In this document: piece after piece, positions 34,313 through 42,962 of the stretch
How positions within the stretch are numbered: position 1 is the stretch's first letter
Layout: the number at the start of each line of letters is the position of its first letter
Assembly: GCF_009828925.2 (NCBI RefSeq)
Contig: NZ_WUTY02000001.1
Coordinates: 124,001-188,000, forward strand
From: Methylicorpusculum oleiharenae
GTDB taxonomy: Bacteria > Pseudomonadota > Gammaproteobacteria > Methylococcales > Methylomonadaceae
DNA: 64,000 nt
Reading direction: 5' to 3'
Translations under genes and position numbers: made by a program
The notes under the pieces: generated by a model
The model's input: only the letters and a program-made list of their open reading frames with translations
Database searches by the model: none
Told to the model about the DNA's origin: nothing

Positions 34313-35200
34313 TTACCTTGGATAGACATATTGTTGCTGAGGGTAGACCGGCTGCTGTGGATACTGCTGTTGCGGATATTGTTGTTGTGGGTATTGCTGC
34401 TGAGGATAGCCGCCTTGAGCAGGATAGCTTTGCTGTTGCGGATAACCTTGTTGCTGAGGGTAACCTTGCTGTTGGGGATAGCCCTGCTGCTGAGGGTAGC
34501 CTTGTTGTTGCTGTGGATATGCACCTTGAGGTTGCTGCTGAGGCGCAGGCGTTTGATTTGCCACTATGGCCAATTCAACACGTCTGTTGATAGACCGGTT
34601 TCCTTCACTGGTATTTGGGACTTTAGGCATGGATTTACCCATACCTTGCTGGGTAATCCGATTGTAAGCGACGCCTCGCTGAGTCAGGTAATTGGAAACA
34701 CTGGTAGCTCTCTGATCAGATAACTTTAAATTGTAACTTTCACTACCTTTATCGTCAGTATGCCCGGTAACGCTGATCCTGGATTCAGGGTACTGATTTA
34801 ACACATTAGCAACAGAATCCAGCGCCGTAAAAGCTTGTGGCGTCAGTTGAGCAGAATCAAAACCAAAAGTAATATTGTCAGGCATGGTCAGATTAAGCGT
34901 ATTTTCTGCCGTTCTCTGCACTTCAATCCCTGTTCCCTGCAATGATTCCCGCATTTCCTGCTCCTGATGATCCATATAAGCGCCAACCCCTGCGCCCAGC
35001 AAACCACCCGCCAAGGCTCCCAATCCGGCATTTTTAAGATCATTTCCTCCAAATAATGTTCCCGCTCCAGCGCCGACTGCAGCGCCTATACCGGCCCCTT
35101 TGGCCGTTGTACTGATTCGTGACTCTCCTGTGTAAGGATCTGTAACACAACCTGCCAGCAAAGTTGAACTGATAGCAAACATAACCCATTTATTTTTCAT
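34313..35200 (-). CDS. OmpA-family lipoprotein with YPQQQ repeats
   Basis: 295 residues. A lipoprotein signal (LLAGC) is followed by a glycine-zipper membrane region (GAGIGAAVGAGAGTLFGG, GLGALAGGLLGAGVGAY). Residues about 105-215 are an OmpA C-terminal domain (ITFGFDSAQLTPQAF, VTGHTDDKGSESYNLKLSDQRA, EGNRSINRRVELAI) that binds peptidoglycan. This matches YiaD-type proteins. The last 80 residues are tandem YPQQQG/YPQQQ units, an unusual proline/glutamine-rich tail encoded by 15-18 base repeats. It probably tethers the outer membrane to the wall. Confidence 0.88.
   Translation of the reverse strand: MKNKWVMFAISSTLLAGCVTDPYTGESRISTTAKGAGIGAAVGAGAGTLFGGNDLKNAGLGALAGGLLGAGVGAYMDHQEQEMRESLQGTGIEVQRTAENTLNLTMPDNITFGFDSAQLTPQAFTALDSVANVLNQYPESRISVTGHTDDKGSESYNLKLSDQRATSVSNYLTQRGVAYNRITQQGMGKSMPKVPNTSEGNRSINRRVELAIVANQTPAPQQQPQGAYPQQQQGYPQQQGYPQQQGYPQQQGYPQQQSYPAQGGYPQQQYPQQQYPQQQYPQQPVYPQQQYVYPR
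34322..34535 (-). repeat. Tandem 18- and 15-base coding repeats
   Basis: The 3' part of the OmpA-like gene consists of about six units coding YPQQQG and four units coding YPQQQ. Such arrays can change length by slippage, altering the tail without breaking the frame, since both unit lengths are multiples of three. Confidence 0.75.
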
Positions 35201-35427
35201 ATGAACGTACCCGAATAGTTAGAAATATTTGACCAACACTGAAATTGATAACTGATCTTGCCAAAAACAAGGTGATAGCCTAGAAAATAATAATAAAGCT
35301 GAGCTGAATAAAAAGTTTTATTCAGCGGCCGACAAGGCAACTGGAGATCGTCCTTACCCATTTTTATTTCATAAACCCTGTCCATACAAGCCATCAAGAG
35401 ATCTTGTTCCAAGCTGGCTGCCCAGGA

Positions 35428-35916
35428 TCATAACCGCGTGTTTGACATCAAAATCTTAAGCGCTTCTATAATAGTTTGCCGCCTTACTTCACTTCGACCG
35501 CCGGAAAATAAGAACTTTTGACAGAAAATCTCATTGCGAATAGAGGCCCAAGCAATATAAACAGTTCCAACCGGCTTTTCCTCGGTCCCGCCGTCTGGTC
35601 CTGCAATACCTGTTACAGCAACCCCTTGTGTTGCCGAGCTATTTTTCAATGCGCCCAAAGCCATCTCTGTTGCTGTTTCAGAACTTACTGCGCCAAATGT
35701 TACCAAGGATTCAGGCTTAACAGCTAACATTTGAATTTTCGATGCATTGCTGTAGGTTACAAAACCTCGATCAAACCAGGCAGAGCTTCCGGGAATTTCG
35801 GTCAACGTTTGAGCAATGCCACCGCCGGTACAAGACTCTGCAGTAACAATGACCTCCCCTTTGCTTTTGAAAAGGACGCCTAAATCTTTTGCCAAACTAA
35901 CTAACTGATTGTCCAT
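35428..35916 (-). CDS. pncC: CinA-type nicotinamide-nucleotide amidase
   Basis: 162 residues from ATG 35916, where homology starts (DNQLVSLAKDLGVLF), with CAGG upstream. Motifs are VIVTAESCTGGGIAQTLTEIPGSSAWFDRGFVTYS (cut here into AESCTGGG and GFVTYS), then GVAVTGIAGPDGGTEEKPVGTVYIAW. The enzyme deamidates nicotinamide mononucleotide to nicotinic acid mononucleotide in NAD recycling. It is the stand-alone C-terminal domain of CinA. It lies 33 bases or more downstream of a SnoaL-like gene on the same strand. Confidence 0.9.
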   Translation of the reverse strand: MDNQLVSLAKDLGVLFKSKGEVIVTAESCTGGGIAQTLTEIPGSSAWFDRGFVTYSNASKIQMLAVKPESLVTFGAVSSETATEMALGALKNSSATQGVAVTGIAGPDGGTEEKPVGTVYIAWASIRNEIFCQKFLFSGGRSEVRRQTIIEALKILMSNTRL

Positions 35917-36033
35917 TAGCCTGATGGGATTAAGTGAATGGTGATTGCCTGCTGATGAATAATTCGTTGGCTGAACCGGTCTGAGGAGATGAGAAGCCAA
36001 TCATTCGCATCTCCTCTTTAACCGGTTGCTTGA

Positions 36034-36441
36034 TTAACCGCTAACTTGAGCGATCCAATCTTTCAGATTGTAATAGTTGGTAATACGGGCCACTTTATTG
36101 TCGCTGATTTCAAAAAAAGCACCTGCGGGCAAACGGTATTTCTGACCTTCTGCTTCCGGCAAACCTTCATCCGTTTTTATATATTCGCCCAAAACCACAA
36201 ACTCAGCCGCTGCCCGGTGTCCATCTGCTGTTGCCATGATCACCATATCGACCAATTGTTCTTTATAGTTATTATTCATACAGGCCATGAACTGTTTAAA
36301 CGCCGCTTTACCGACTTGGCGGTCGCCTTGATTGATGTCATGAACCACATCGTCCGTCAACAGGCTTAAAAAAGTATCCATATCACCCGAATTGAAAGCG
36401 TTGTAGTAATTTTGTATGAGGTTTATGGTTTCTTGATTCAT
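36034..36441 (-). CDS. SnoaL/ketosteroid isomerase-like (NTF2 fold) protein
   Basis: 135 residues, the size of a single NTF2-like domain. It begins INLIQNYYNAFNSGDMDTFLSLLTDD, the classical first helix, and has VVHDINQGDRQVGKAAF, then AEFVVLGEYIKTDEGLPEA, GAFFEISDNKVARITNYYNL. Members are isomerases, hydrolases or binding proteins, so substrate is open. A small gene between miaA and pncC with no evident link to either. Confidence 0.8.
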   Translation of the reverse strand: MNQETINLIQNYYNAFNSGDMDTFLSLLTDDVVHDINQGDRQVGKAAFKQFMACMNNNYKEQLVDMVIMATADGHRAAAEFVVLGEYIKTDEGLPEAEGQKYRLPAGAFFEISDNKVARITNYYNLKDWIAQVSG

Positions 36442-36554
36442 ATCTATCTCGAGTAAGTTGAACTTTAAATTGGATATTTTATAGTTTTAAGCCTCAGTTC
36501 TCCTAACAAAAATGGAGGCAGACTCGCTGAAGAGTTACTATTATTTTTTAGTCA

Positions 36555-37493
36555 TTACAGAAAACGCCTTAAATGCTGCATTACCTGCTCTACCAGCTTT
36601 TCCTCTGCCGATTCAAACCAATGCGCCTCCGATTCCCTGCGTAGCCAGGTAAACTGACGCTTGGCTAACTGACGGGTGGCAACAATACCTTTTTCTACCA
36701 TCGTGGCGTAGTCGTATTCGCCTTTAAGATAAGACCAAATCTGACGATAACCCACGGCTCTGATCGAAGGCAATTTTTCACTCAGGTCGCCTCGAGAAAA
36801 AAGGCCTTGTACTTCGTCGATAAACCCCTGATCCAGCATCTGCATATAACGTTGTGCAATCATCTGATGGAGCAGCTTACGGTCATTCGGGGCAATAATG
36901 ATTTTAGCTATTTGAAAAGGAAAACTATTGGCCTGTTCGGTCTTGATCAATTCGCTGATCGGCGTGCCGGTTAGCTCATAGACTTCCAATGCCCGCTGGA
37001 CACGCTGCGGATCATTAGGATGAATACGCTGAGCCGCTGCAGGATCAATGAGACCAAGACGCCGGTGCATCTCCTCTTTGCCCAATTCCCGGCAGTCTTT
37101 ATCCAACCGGTTTCTGACTGCCTCATCGGCTACCGGCAATTGCGCCAAGCCCTGGGTCAACGCATTGAAATACAACATGGTGCCGCCTACCAGAATCGGC
37201 AGTTTGCCACGAGCCAGAATCTGATCAATCAAGCTCAGCGCCTGATTCCGGAATGCACCTGTTGAAAACGATTCGGCAGGATCGATTATATCAATCAGAT
37301 GATGCGGAATTTCAGCCCGCTCAGCCAAACCGGGTTTAGCCGTACCTATATCCATCCCTTTGTAAACAAGGGCCGAGTCGACACTGATTATTTCGCCGTT
37401 CAAACGCCTCGCCAGTTGCATTGCCAAAGCCGACTTCCCCGATGCGGTCGGCCCCATGATGCCAATCACGACCGCTTGTTCATGTTTATGCAA
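36555..37493 (-). CDS. miaA: tRNA dimethylallyltransferase
   Basis: 312 residues, usual length. P-loop GPTASGKSALAMQ, then VDSALVYKGMDIGTAKP, LVGGTMLYFNAL, the tRNA-binding RAVGYRQIWSYLKG and TRQLAKRQFTWLR. It puts a dimethylallyl group on A37 of tRNAs reading U-starting codons. It follows mutL by 2 bases, the standard gammaproteobacterial order. hfq and hflX, which often come next, are not here; unrelated envelope genes follow. Confidence 0.97.
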   Translation of the reverse strand: MHKHEQAVVIGIMGPTASGKSALAMQLARRLNGEIISVDSALVYKGMDIGTAKPGLAERAEIPHHLIDIIDPAESFSTGAFRNQALSLIDQILARGKLPILVGGTMLYFNALTQGLAQLPVADEAVRNRLDKDCRELGKEEMHRRLGLIDPAAAQRIHPNDPQRVQRALEVYELTGTPISELIKTEQANSFPFQIAKIIIAPNDRKLLHQMIAQRYMQMLDQGFIDEVQGLFSRGDLSEKLPSIRAVGYRQIWSYLKGEYDYATMVEKGIVATRQLAKRQFTWLRRESEAHWFESAEEKLVEQVMQHLRRFL

Positions 37494-37495
37494 GA

Positions 37496-39313
37496 CTACT
37501 GACCCCTTAAAAAAAACTTGTCCAGATCGGACGTCGTCAATTCAACCCAGGTCGGACGGCCATGATTACATTGTCCAATTCTTTCTGTTTGCTCCATATC
37601 TCTCAACAGTGCATTCATTTCATCGATAGTCAGTTTACGTCCGGCCCGAACAGCACCGTGACAGGCGGCTGCAGCCAGGATTTCATTGATTTTTTCCTCA
37701 ATCTTCAGACTCGCTTCGTGCTCGATAAAATCGGCTAAGACATCGCGGATCAATGCCTCCATATCCGCGCCAACCAAAAGTGCAGGCACTGATCGCAAAA
37801 TGATATTTTCCGGGCCCGAGCGATTAATATCGAAACCCAGCTGATAAAAGAAGTCATGCTGATCTTCAGCCAATTCAGCTTCGATGCCGGTCACTTGAAT
37901 CGTGATCGGCAATAATAAAGGCTGACTGACAATGCTGCCTTGCGCAAATTGCTTTTTAAGCCGTTCATAAGTCACTCGCTCATGTGCCGCATGGGTATCA
38001 ACCAAAATAATGCCGGTGGGGGTTTCCGCAAGAATAAAAATATTCTGCAAATGCGCGATGGCATAGCCCAAAGGCGGCTTAGTCTGGCCGGCTTGCTGAT
38101 GCCTGATCTCCGCAGGCGCCTGATTTATCGATCTCGGATAAAGGGCGGTGTAGGCTTGTATCTGTTCTTCCACATGGATAGGAAGCGGTGCTTGCTGAGG
38201 CCGCGATGAATAACCCGGGTCTCTCCGTGGCGCTTGAAATTCCCGGGAAGCGGAATTTTTTTCAACGGGATAAGTCTCGTCAACGGCATCGATCCGAGTC
38301 ACCCGATGTTCCGGCCGAATATCAGCCAATGACCGGTGCAGGGCTTGAAATAGAAAATCATGAACCAAACGCCCTTCACGAAACCGGACTTCCAATTTGG
38401 CAGGATGCGCATTGACATCAACCAAAGCAGGATCCAGGACAAGATAAAGTACAAACACAGGATGCCGCCCCTGGTAAAGTACATCCTGATAGGCTTGCTT
38501 GACGGCATGGGACACCAGTTTGTCTTTAACCAGCCGACCATTGACATAAAAAAACTGCATATCCTGTTGACTACGTGAAAACGTAGGCAAACCCACCCAA
38601 CCCGACAATTGCAGACCGGATGCAGCAAAATCGATTTTGACTGAATTTTCGATAAACGCCGTTCCACAAACATCGGCAATACGCTGTTCTTGCTGTTCGT
38701 CAGTCAGCGCGGGTTTTAAATTGAATACTTCCTTTTGATTATGGGTTAACTTAAAACCCATTTCGAACCGGCTTAGCGCCATCCGTTTAATCAACGTTTC
38801 AATGTGTGCAAATTCGGTTTTTTCGGCTTTCAGAAATTTCCGGCGCGCCGGTGTATTGTAAAACAGATCGCGCACATCCACAGTTGTGCCTGGTGGATGG
38901 GGATCCGGTTGCGGATCAAAATCTGTTTCCGTGCCATCCGCTGAAACGCGCCAGGCGCAATCGGCCTCCGGCGGTCTTGAAATAAGTGTGAGCCTCGCTA
39001 CAGAACTGATGCTGGGCAAGGCTTCGCCCCGAAAACCCATGGTCGCAACATGTTCCAAATCATCCAGTGAAGCTATTTTGCTGGTCGCGTGCCGGGATAA
39101 CGCCAGCGGTAGATCTTCCTTATCAATGCCACAGCCATCATCCCTGATTTTTATCAGTCTGGCTCCGCCTTGTTCAATATCGATAGAGATCTGCCCGGCA
39201 CCGGCGTCGAAACAATTTTCAACCAATTCTTTAACGACAGAAGCCGGTCTTTCAACCACTTCACCGGCAGCGATTTGATTGACAAGTTGGGTAGGAAGCG
39301 CGTGTATACGCAT
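37496..39313 (-). CDS. mutL: DNA mismatch repair protein MutL
   Basis: 605 residues. The N-terminal GHKL ATPase has IAAGEVVERPASVVKELVEN, DDGCGI, GFRGEAL and NTPARRKFLK. After a proline/glutamine-rich linker the C-terminal domain has DTHAAHERVTYE, close to the DQHA(x)2E(x)4E endonuclease motif (T replaces Q). It also has ACHGAVRAG, CNHGRPTW and a final FFLRG. These suggest a nicking MutL as in species without MutH. It couples MutS recognition to strand cutting. Co-transcribed with miaA. Confidence 0.97.
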   Translation of the reverse strand: MRIHALPTQLVNQIAAGEVVERPASVVKELVENCFDAGAGQISIDIEQGGARLIKIRDDGCGIDKEDLPLALSRHATSKIASLDDLEHVATMGFRGEALPSISSVARLTLISRPPEADCAWRVSADGTETDFDPQPDPHPPGTTVDVRDLFYNTPARRKFLKAEKTEFAHIETLIKRMALSRFEMGFKLTHNQKEVFNLKPALTDEQQEQRIADVCGTAFIENSVKIDFAASGLQLSGWVGLPTFSRSQQDMQFFYVNGRLVKDKLVSHAVKQAYQDVLYQGRHPVFVLYLVLDPALVDVNAHPAKLEVRFREGRLVHDFLFQALHRSLADIRPEHRVTRIDAVDETYPVEKNSASREFQAPRRDPGYSSRPQQAPLPIHVEEQIQAYTALYPRSINQAPAEIRHQQAGQTKPPLGYAIAHLQNIFILAETPTGIILVDTHAAHERVTYERLKKQFAQGSIVSQPLLLPITIQVTGIEAELAEDQHDFFYQLGFDINRSGPENIILRSVPALLVGADMEALIRDVLADFIEHEASLKIEEKINEILAAAACHGAVRAGRKLTIDEMNALLRDMEQTERIGQCNHGRPTWVELTTSDLDKFFLRGQ

Positions 39314-39447
39314 AGAACAGCTAATCCAAAAAGGACTATTTTATCTGAAGTGACCACGGAATGTAGTTCTGATTTAGGAAGAGCTCTTAACCTGAATTAA
39401 AGCGTTATGCCGACTAAAAACAGCATGGATTGCATTTTTAAAAGACA

Positions 39448-40377
39448 TCAACCGCCCACCAGGCTCGCCGCTGTCGCCTTGATGTCAGGCAATACAGCGT
39501 TAATGTCATTCAAAGCGGATTCGCAGATTTTTGCATCCAAGCCCAACTCAACGAAAACATCATCCTCACACGGTTGATTCTGCGCATCCCCAATCCGCAG
39601 CGTACCTAACAAGGAATCCGTCAAGTAAACCAGAAGATTGAGCACGTAATGCTCTCCCCGGTAATAGGGGTTATGGTGATGATAAACAATATCAAGTATG
39701 GGTTTGGGCATAGCCCAACTGGTCATTAGCCAGGCACCTAACTGCGTATGGTCAACACCAAAAGCAAACTGTTCGACATTATAAATATTCAATGAGGGAT
39801 TGACTGAAATGATTTTATTCAGATAGAGAAACTCTTTCGGAAATTCATGTCCCAGCAGAGGAAAACCGATGTTGTGCATCAACGCCGACAAAAACAAGAC
39901 ATCCGGACGTGTTTGTTTTTCAAGCGTCAAGTGCCGGTTAAGCAGCTTAATCAGGCGCGTTCCCGCCAAGGCCTGTATCCAAAGCATTTCTGTGCCGATA
40001 ACTCCGTGTTTAGGCGCCCGAAGCGGTTGTAATGCACTTAACCCCAATGCCAGGTTCATAACGAAATCAAAACCCAAAACTCGACTGATAGCGTCTTTAA
40101 CCGTAGTAATCTTGCCTCTGTAGCCATAGAGTGGAGAACTGGCCCAGCGAATGACCTGTGTTGTTAATATGGGGTCCAGTTCAATAATAGCCCCCAGTCT
40201 GGCGGCATCAGCCAGAGGATCCGCAGCCAATTTTATGACTTTGGCAGCAATGCCCGGCAATGGCGGCAGTTCTTTAACTTTTGAAACTGCACTGCGCATA
40301 TCTGAAGGATGCGAAAAATGCTCAAACGGAGCGGCAATATTCGAAAGTGTCCAATTAATTAAAGTTGCATCCATCAT
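39448..40377 (-). CDS. HDOD-domain signalling protein
   Basis: 309 residues from ATG 40377; a TTG at 40392 would overlap the upstream activator stop by 4 bases and is an alternative. The HDOD domain spans about residues 35-240: LPPLPGIAAKVIKLAADP, ELDPILTTQVIRWASSPLYG, LFLSALMHNIGFPLLGHEFP and MTSWAMPKPILDIVYHHH. HDOD proteins relate to HD phosphohydrolases but usually lack catalytic residues and act in signalling. The tight coupling to the sigma-54 activator implies a common regulatory task. Confidence 0.85.
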   Translation of the reverse strand: MMDATLINWTLSNIAAPFEHFSHPSDMRSAVSKVKELPPLPGIAAKVIKLAADPLADAARLGAIIELDPILTTQVIRWASSPLYGYRGKITTVKDAISRVLGFDFVMNLALGLSALQPLRAPKHGVIGTEMLWIQALAGTRLIKLLNRHLTLEKQTRPDVLFLSALMHNIGFPLLGHEFPKEFLYLNKIISVNPSLNIYNVEQFAFGVDHTQLGAWLMTSWAMPKPILDIVYHHHNPYYRGEHYVLNLLVYLTDSLLGTLRIGDAQNQPCEDDVFVELGLDAKICESALNDINAVLPDIKATAASLVGG

Positions 40378-40388
40378 ATCCGGCCATT

Positions 40389-41795
40389 TCAATTTAAATT
40401 CAATCGATTAAGTTTTCTATACAACGTTCTTTCACTGACATTCATTTCAGTCGCAATCAATTTACGATTGCCTTGGTATTTACTGATCAACTGCCTGATA
40501 AACTCGGCTTCCATAATTTCCATTGGCGTCAGGTTCTTACTGTCCGGCTCGGAGCGGCAAAAACCTTTGGTCGCGACATTTCCTGAGAAGTTACCGTCAA
40601 TATGACGGGCACTTTCATCGATAGGAGTAATCCGGGACTGTTGATCCATGGATTGCCCTCTTCTCTCCAATTTCAAATGATTTGAGTCTTGAGATTGACG
40701 CCGCATAATGAGAACGTCTGATGCTTCAATTTGATCATTCTTGCAAAGACTCGCTGCTAATTGTAAGCAGTTTTTAAGCTCACGAATATTTCCCGGCCAT
40801 TTGTGATTGTTCAGTTTCATTAATGCATCAATAGAAATACTGAACGTAAAGTTTTCTTTATGACTGATTTGCTTGAGCAAATGCTGTACCAATAAAGGCA
40901 TATCTTCGCTTCTGTCCCTTAATGGGGGAATTTCAATCGGAAAAACAGCGAGCCTGTAAAATAAGTCCTCCCTGAACCGGCCTTCCTTAACCATGGCCGC
41001 CAGGTCCCGGTGAGTCGCACTCACCACTCTAACAGTGGATTTTAGCGTCGAAGTGCCGCCAACCCGTCTAAATTGTCCGCTCTCTAGAGCTCTTAAAAGC
41101 TTGGGCTGCAATGAGAGCGGCAATTCACCAATTTCATCCAAAAACAAGGTTCCTTGATTAGCCAGCTCGAACAAGCCTTTTTTTACGCCAGCCGCACCGG
41201 TAAATGAGCCTTTTTCATGACCGAAAAGTTCACTTTCAAACAAGTCTTCATTGAGTATGGTGCAATCTACAACAACAAACTCTCCATTGGCATTTTTTGA
41301 CTGGCGGTGAATATACTCGGCAGCCAGCTCTTTTCCTGTTCCGGTCTCGCCGTTAAGCATCACGGCTGCATGCGACTGGGCGGCTTGTTGCAATTTGGTT
41401 TTAAGCTTCAAAAAACCCGGTGATGCCCCAATCATTCTGGGACTTTCGGTTACAGAACTTGTTGTGCCCGAGATAATCAGCGATTCCCCAAGATACAGTT
41501 GACCGTCCGAGTCAAGTAGTGGATAACCTCGCACCCGTAACAAGCGTTGTTCTTGATTATCCAGCTTGTCAGTATAGAGTCCCACATAGGGTTCTATGCT
41601 CTTAAACAGCTGTGAATGCCTGCACTTGCCCGCCTCATGGCAACAAGGAAGACTCATCCGTTTCTCGCGACTCATGCCGAAGTGCAATTCCCAGGCCTTG
41701 TTGACTGCAACCACATTCAACGAAGCGTCAATTATCACAAAAGGGGTGTCGTGCGTTTCTAATAAAGATTCAAGCGTGACTGAATTTTTTAACAT
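40389..41795 (-). CDS. Sigma-54 activator with PAS sensor and Fis-type HTH
   Basis: 468 residues. A PAS domain (residues about 10-115) holds a cysteine-rich CCHEAGKCRH segment that could bind metal or sense redox. The AAA+ domain has Walker A GETGTGKELAAEYIH, the sigma-54 contact loop GSFTGA (GAFTGA variant), TLFLDEIGELPLSLQPKLLRAL and FREDLFYRLAVFPIEIPPLRDR. The C-terminal HTH is NRKLIATEMNVSERTLYRKL. It should open sigma-54 promoters from distant sites. The divergent PEP-CTERM-like gene is the obvious target. Confidence 0.93.
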   Translation of the reverse strand: MLKNSVTLESLLETHDTPFVIIDASLNVVAVNKAWELHFGMSREKRMSLPCCHEAGKCRHSQLFKSIEPYVGLYTDKLDNQEQRLLRVRGYPLLDSDGQLYLGESLIISGTTSSVTESPRMIGASPGFLKLKTKLQQAAQSHAAVMLNGETGTGKELAAEYIHRQSKNANGEFVVVDCTILNEDLFESELFGHEKGSFTGAAGVKKGLFELANQGTLFLDEIGELPLSLQPKLLRALESGQFRRVGGTSTLKSTVRVVSATHRDLAAMVKEGRFREDLFYRLAVFPIEIPPLRDRSEDMPLLVQHLLKQISHKENFTFSISIDALMKLNNHKWPGNIRELKNCLQLAASLCKNDQIEASDVLIMRRQSQDSNHLKLERRGQSMDQQSRITPIDESARHIDGNFSGNVATKGFCRSEPDSKNLTPMEIMEAEFIRQLISKYQGNRKLIATEMNVSERTLYRKLNRLNLN

Positions 41796-41890
41796 AACGC
41801 TAATGAAGTTAAGTCCCTAAAGGTTTTCACTCTAAAATGATGAACTGAAATCAATTGTCCAAATGCCTGAATATTCCTATGAAAATAATC

Positions 41891-41943
41891 TGACATGTAA
41901 TACCTGCATGACATGATTGACCTCTTAAATGACATTTCTGTCA
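41891..41943. promoter_or_regulatory. Three TGACAT boxes, candidate upstream activating sites
   Basis: TGACAT occurs at 41891-41896, 41909-41914 and 41930-41935, spaced 18 and 21 bases, so roughly on one helix face. The third is part of the palindrome TGACA-TTTC-TGTCA (41930-41943). The array is about 60-110 bases before the sigma-54-like promoter, the usual place for activator sites, and lies between the activator gene and its likely target. Confidence 0.55.
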
Positions 41944-41996
41944 GTCCGGTTGCTAATTCTAGCCTAAGAGTCAGGCAAAACCAGTATTTTCAACAT

Positions 41997-42012
41997 TGGC
42001 ATTAATTTTGTT
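41997..42012 (+). promoter_or_regulatory. Sigma-54-like promoter of the PEP-CTERM-like gene
   Basis: TGGCAT, then TAATT, then TTGTT. GG and the -12 dinucleotide are separated by 10 bases as required, but the -12 element is GT rather than GC. The ATG is 40 bases downstream. Support comes mainly from the adjacent sigma-54 activator and the TGACAT boxes. Confidence 0.55.
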
Positions 42013-42051
42013 TATGCCTAATTATTCAAAAACTTTTTACTGGGAAAGCTC

Positions 42052-42855
42052 ATGATTAAAAACACCGCACTGATACTCGCTCTGTTTACAGGTACCATGC
42101 TGCCGGTTCAAGCCAGCATAACTGTCGATGGTAACTTAACTGATTGGGGTATCAAACGTAATGGCAATGCAAATGACTGGACGCCAAACCCCGGCATTCA
42201 TTTTACTGTTGAAGATCAAACCGGAAATCTTAATCAATATCTCAATCCCGGCTATGGCGGACAGGCTTATGATGCTGAAGCTTTATATGCCTATATCACT
42301 GACTCGCATTTATTCATCGCACTGGCAACGGGTCACAATCCCAACACGCCTAACAATCCATTAGGAAATAGTTACGGCGCCGGAGACTTTGCCATCGACT
42401 TTGGCTTGGATGGAACTTATGAAGTGGGTATCAATGTAAAACCGGACTGGGATACTTTTGGAGTAGCGAAAGGTCTCTATCGGGTTGACGAGTGGGCTTA
42501 TGGTTTGTGGGAGAATGGCAACGCTCCTGGGTATTTAAAATCGGAACATCCCACCGCCATTTTGGCAGGCACGCTGTTAGGCATCGCAGACATGGCTATC
42601 AGCGGCCCGCAAACTGGCTACGGTCAATGGAAAAATGACACTCACTATTTTTATGAAATCAGTTTGGGACTTGGTTTATTGAGAGATGCCGGCTGGAACG
42701 GTTCCAGCTTCAATATCCATTGGACTCAACTGTGCGCCAATGATTTTATCATCGTGGATCCGCCGGTAACCGTACCGGAGGCAGGCAGCCTGCTTATGAT
42801 GTCACTGGGTTTATTCGGTATGAGTTGGGTGCGGAGGAAAAAAACGAGTTTTTAA
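42052..42855 (+). CDS. Exported PEP-CTERM-like sorting-signal protein
   Basis: 267 residues. An N-terminal signal peptide ends near VQAS. The body starts with ITVDGNLTDW, an all-beta carbohydrate-binding-like (DOMON/CBM9-like) opening, and is rich in N, G, Y and D. The C-terminus has the sorting layout: VPEAGSLL, a hydrophobic helix (MMSLGLFGMSWV) and RRKK. The usual VPEP is VPEA here. Such proteins are exported and handled by an exosortase, often with exopolysaccharide. No exosortase is in this window. Followed by a strong terminator, so monocistronic. Confidence 0.85.
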   Translation: MIKNTALILALFTGTMLPVQASITVDGNLTDWGIKRNGNANDWTPNPGIHFTVEDQTGNLNQYLNPGYGGQAYDAEALYAYITDSHLFIALATGHNPNTPNNPLGNSYGAGDFAIDFGLDGTYEVGINVKPDWDTFGVAKGLYRVDEWAYGLWENGNAPGYLKSEHPTAILAGTLLGIADMAISGPQTGYGQWKNDTHYFYEISLGLGLLRDAGWNGSSFNIHWTQLCANDFIIVDPPVTVPEAGSLLMMSLGLFGMSWVRRKKTSF

Positions 42856-42889
42856 AGATTACACAATCCCCTTGCTTAAACTGAGCGGT

Positions 42890-42921
42890 GGGCAAGTTCA
42901 TCATGAACTTGCCCTTTTTTT
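42890..42921 (+). terminator. Rho-independent terminator of the PEP-CTERM-like gene
   Basis: An 11-base perfect stem (GGGCAAGTTCA and TGAACTTGCCC) with a 3-base loop, followed by seven T. It lies 35 bases after the stop codon. Confidence 0.9.
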
Positions 42922-42962
42922 GTAAAATTTCTGGCTATTCCCAGCTTAACACCACGTCCAAC

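Noticed and set aside
34318-34723. Forward frames rich in V/A or L/R opposite the OmpA-like gene
   Set aside because: They are antisense shadows of the YPQQQ repeat array.
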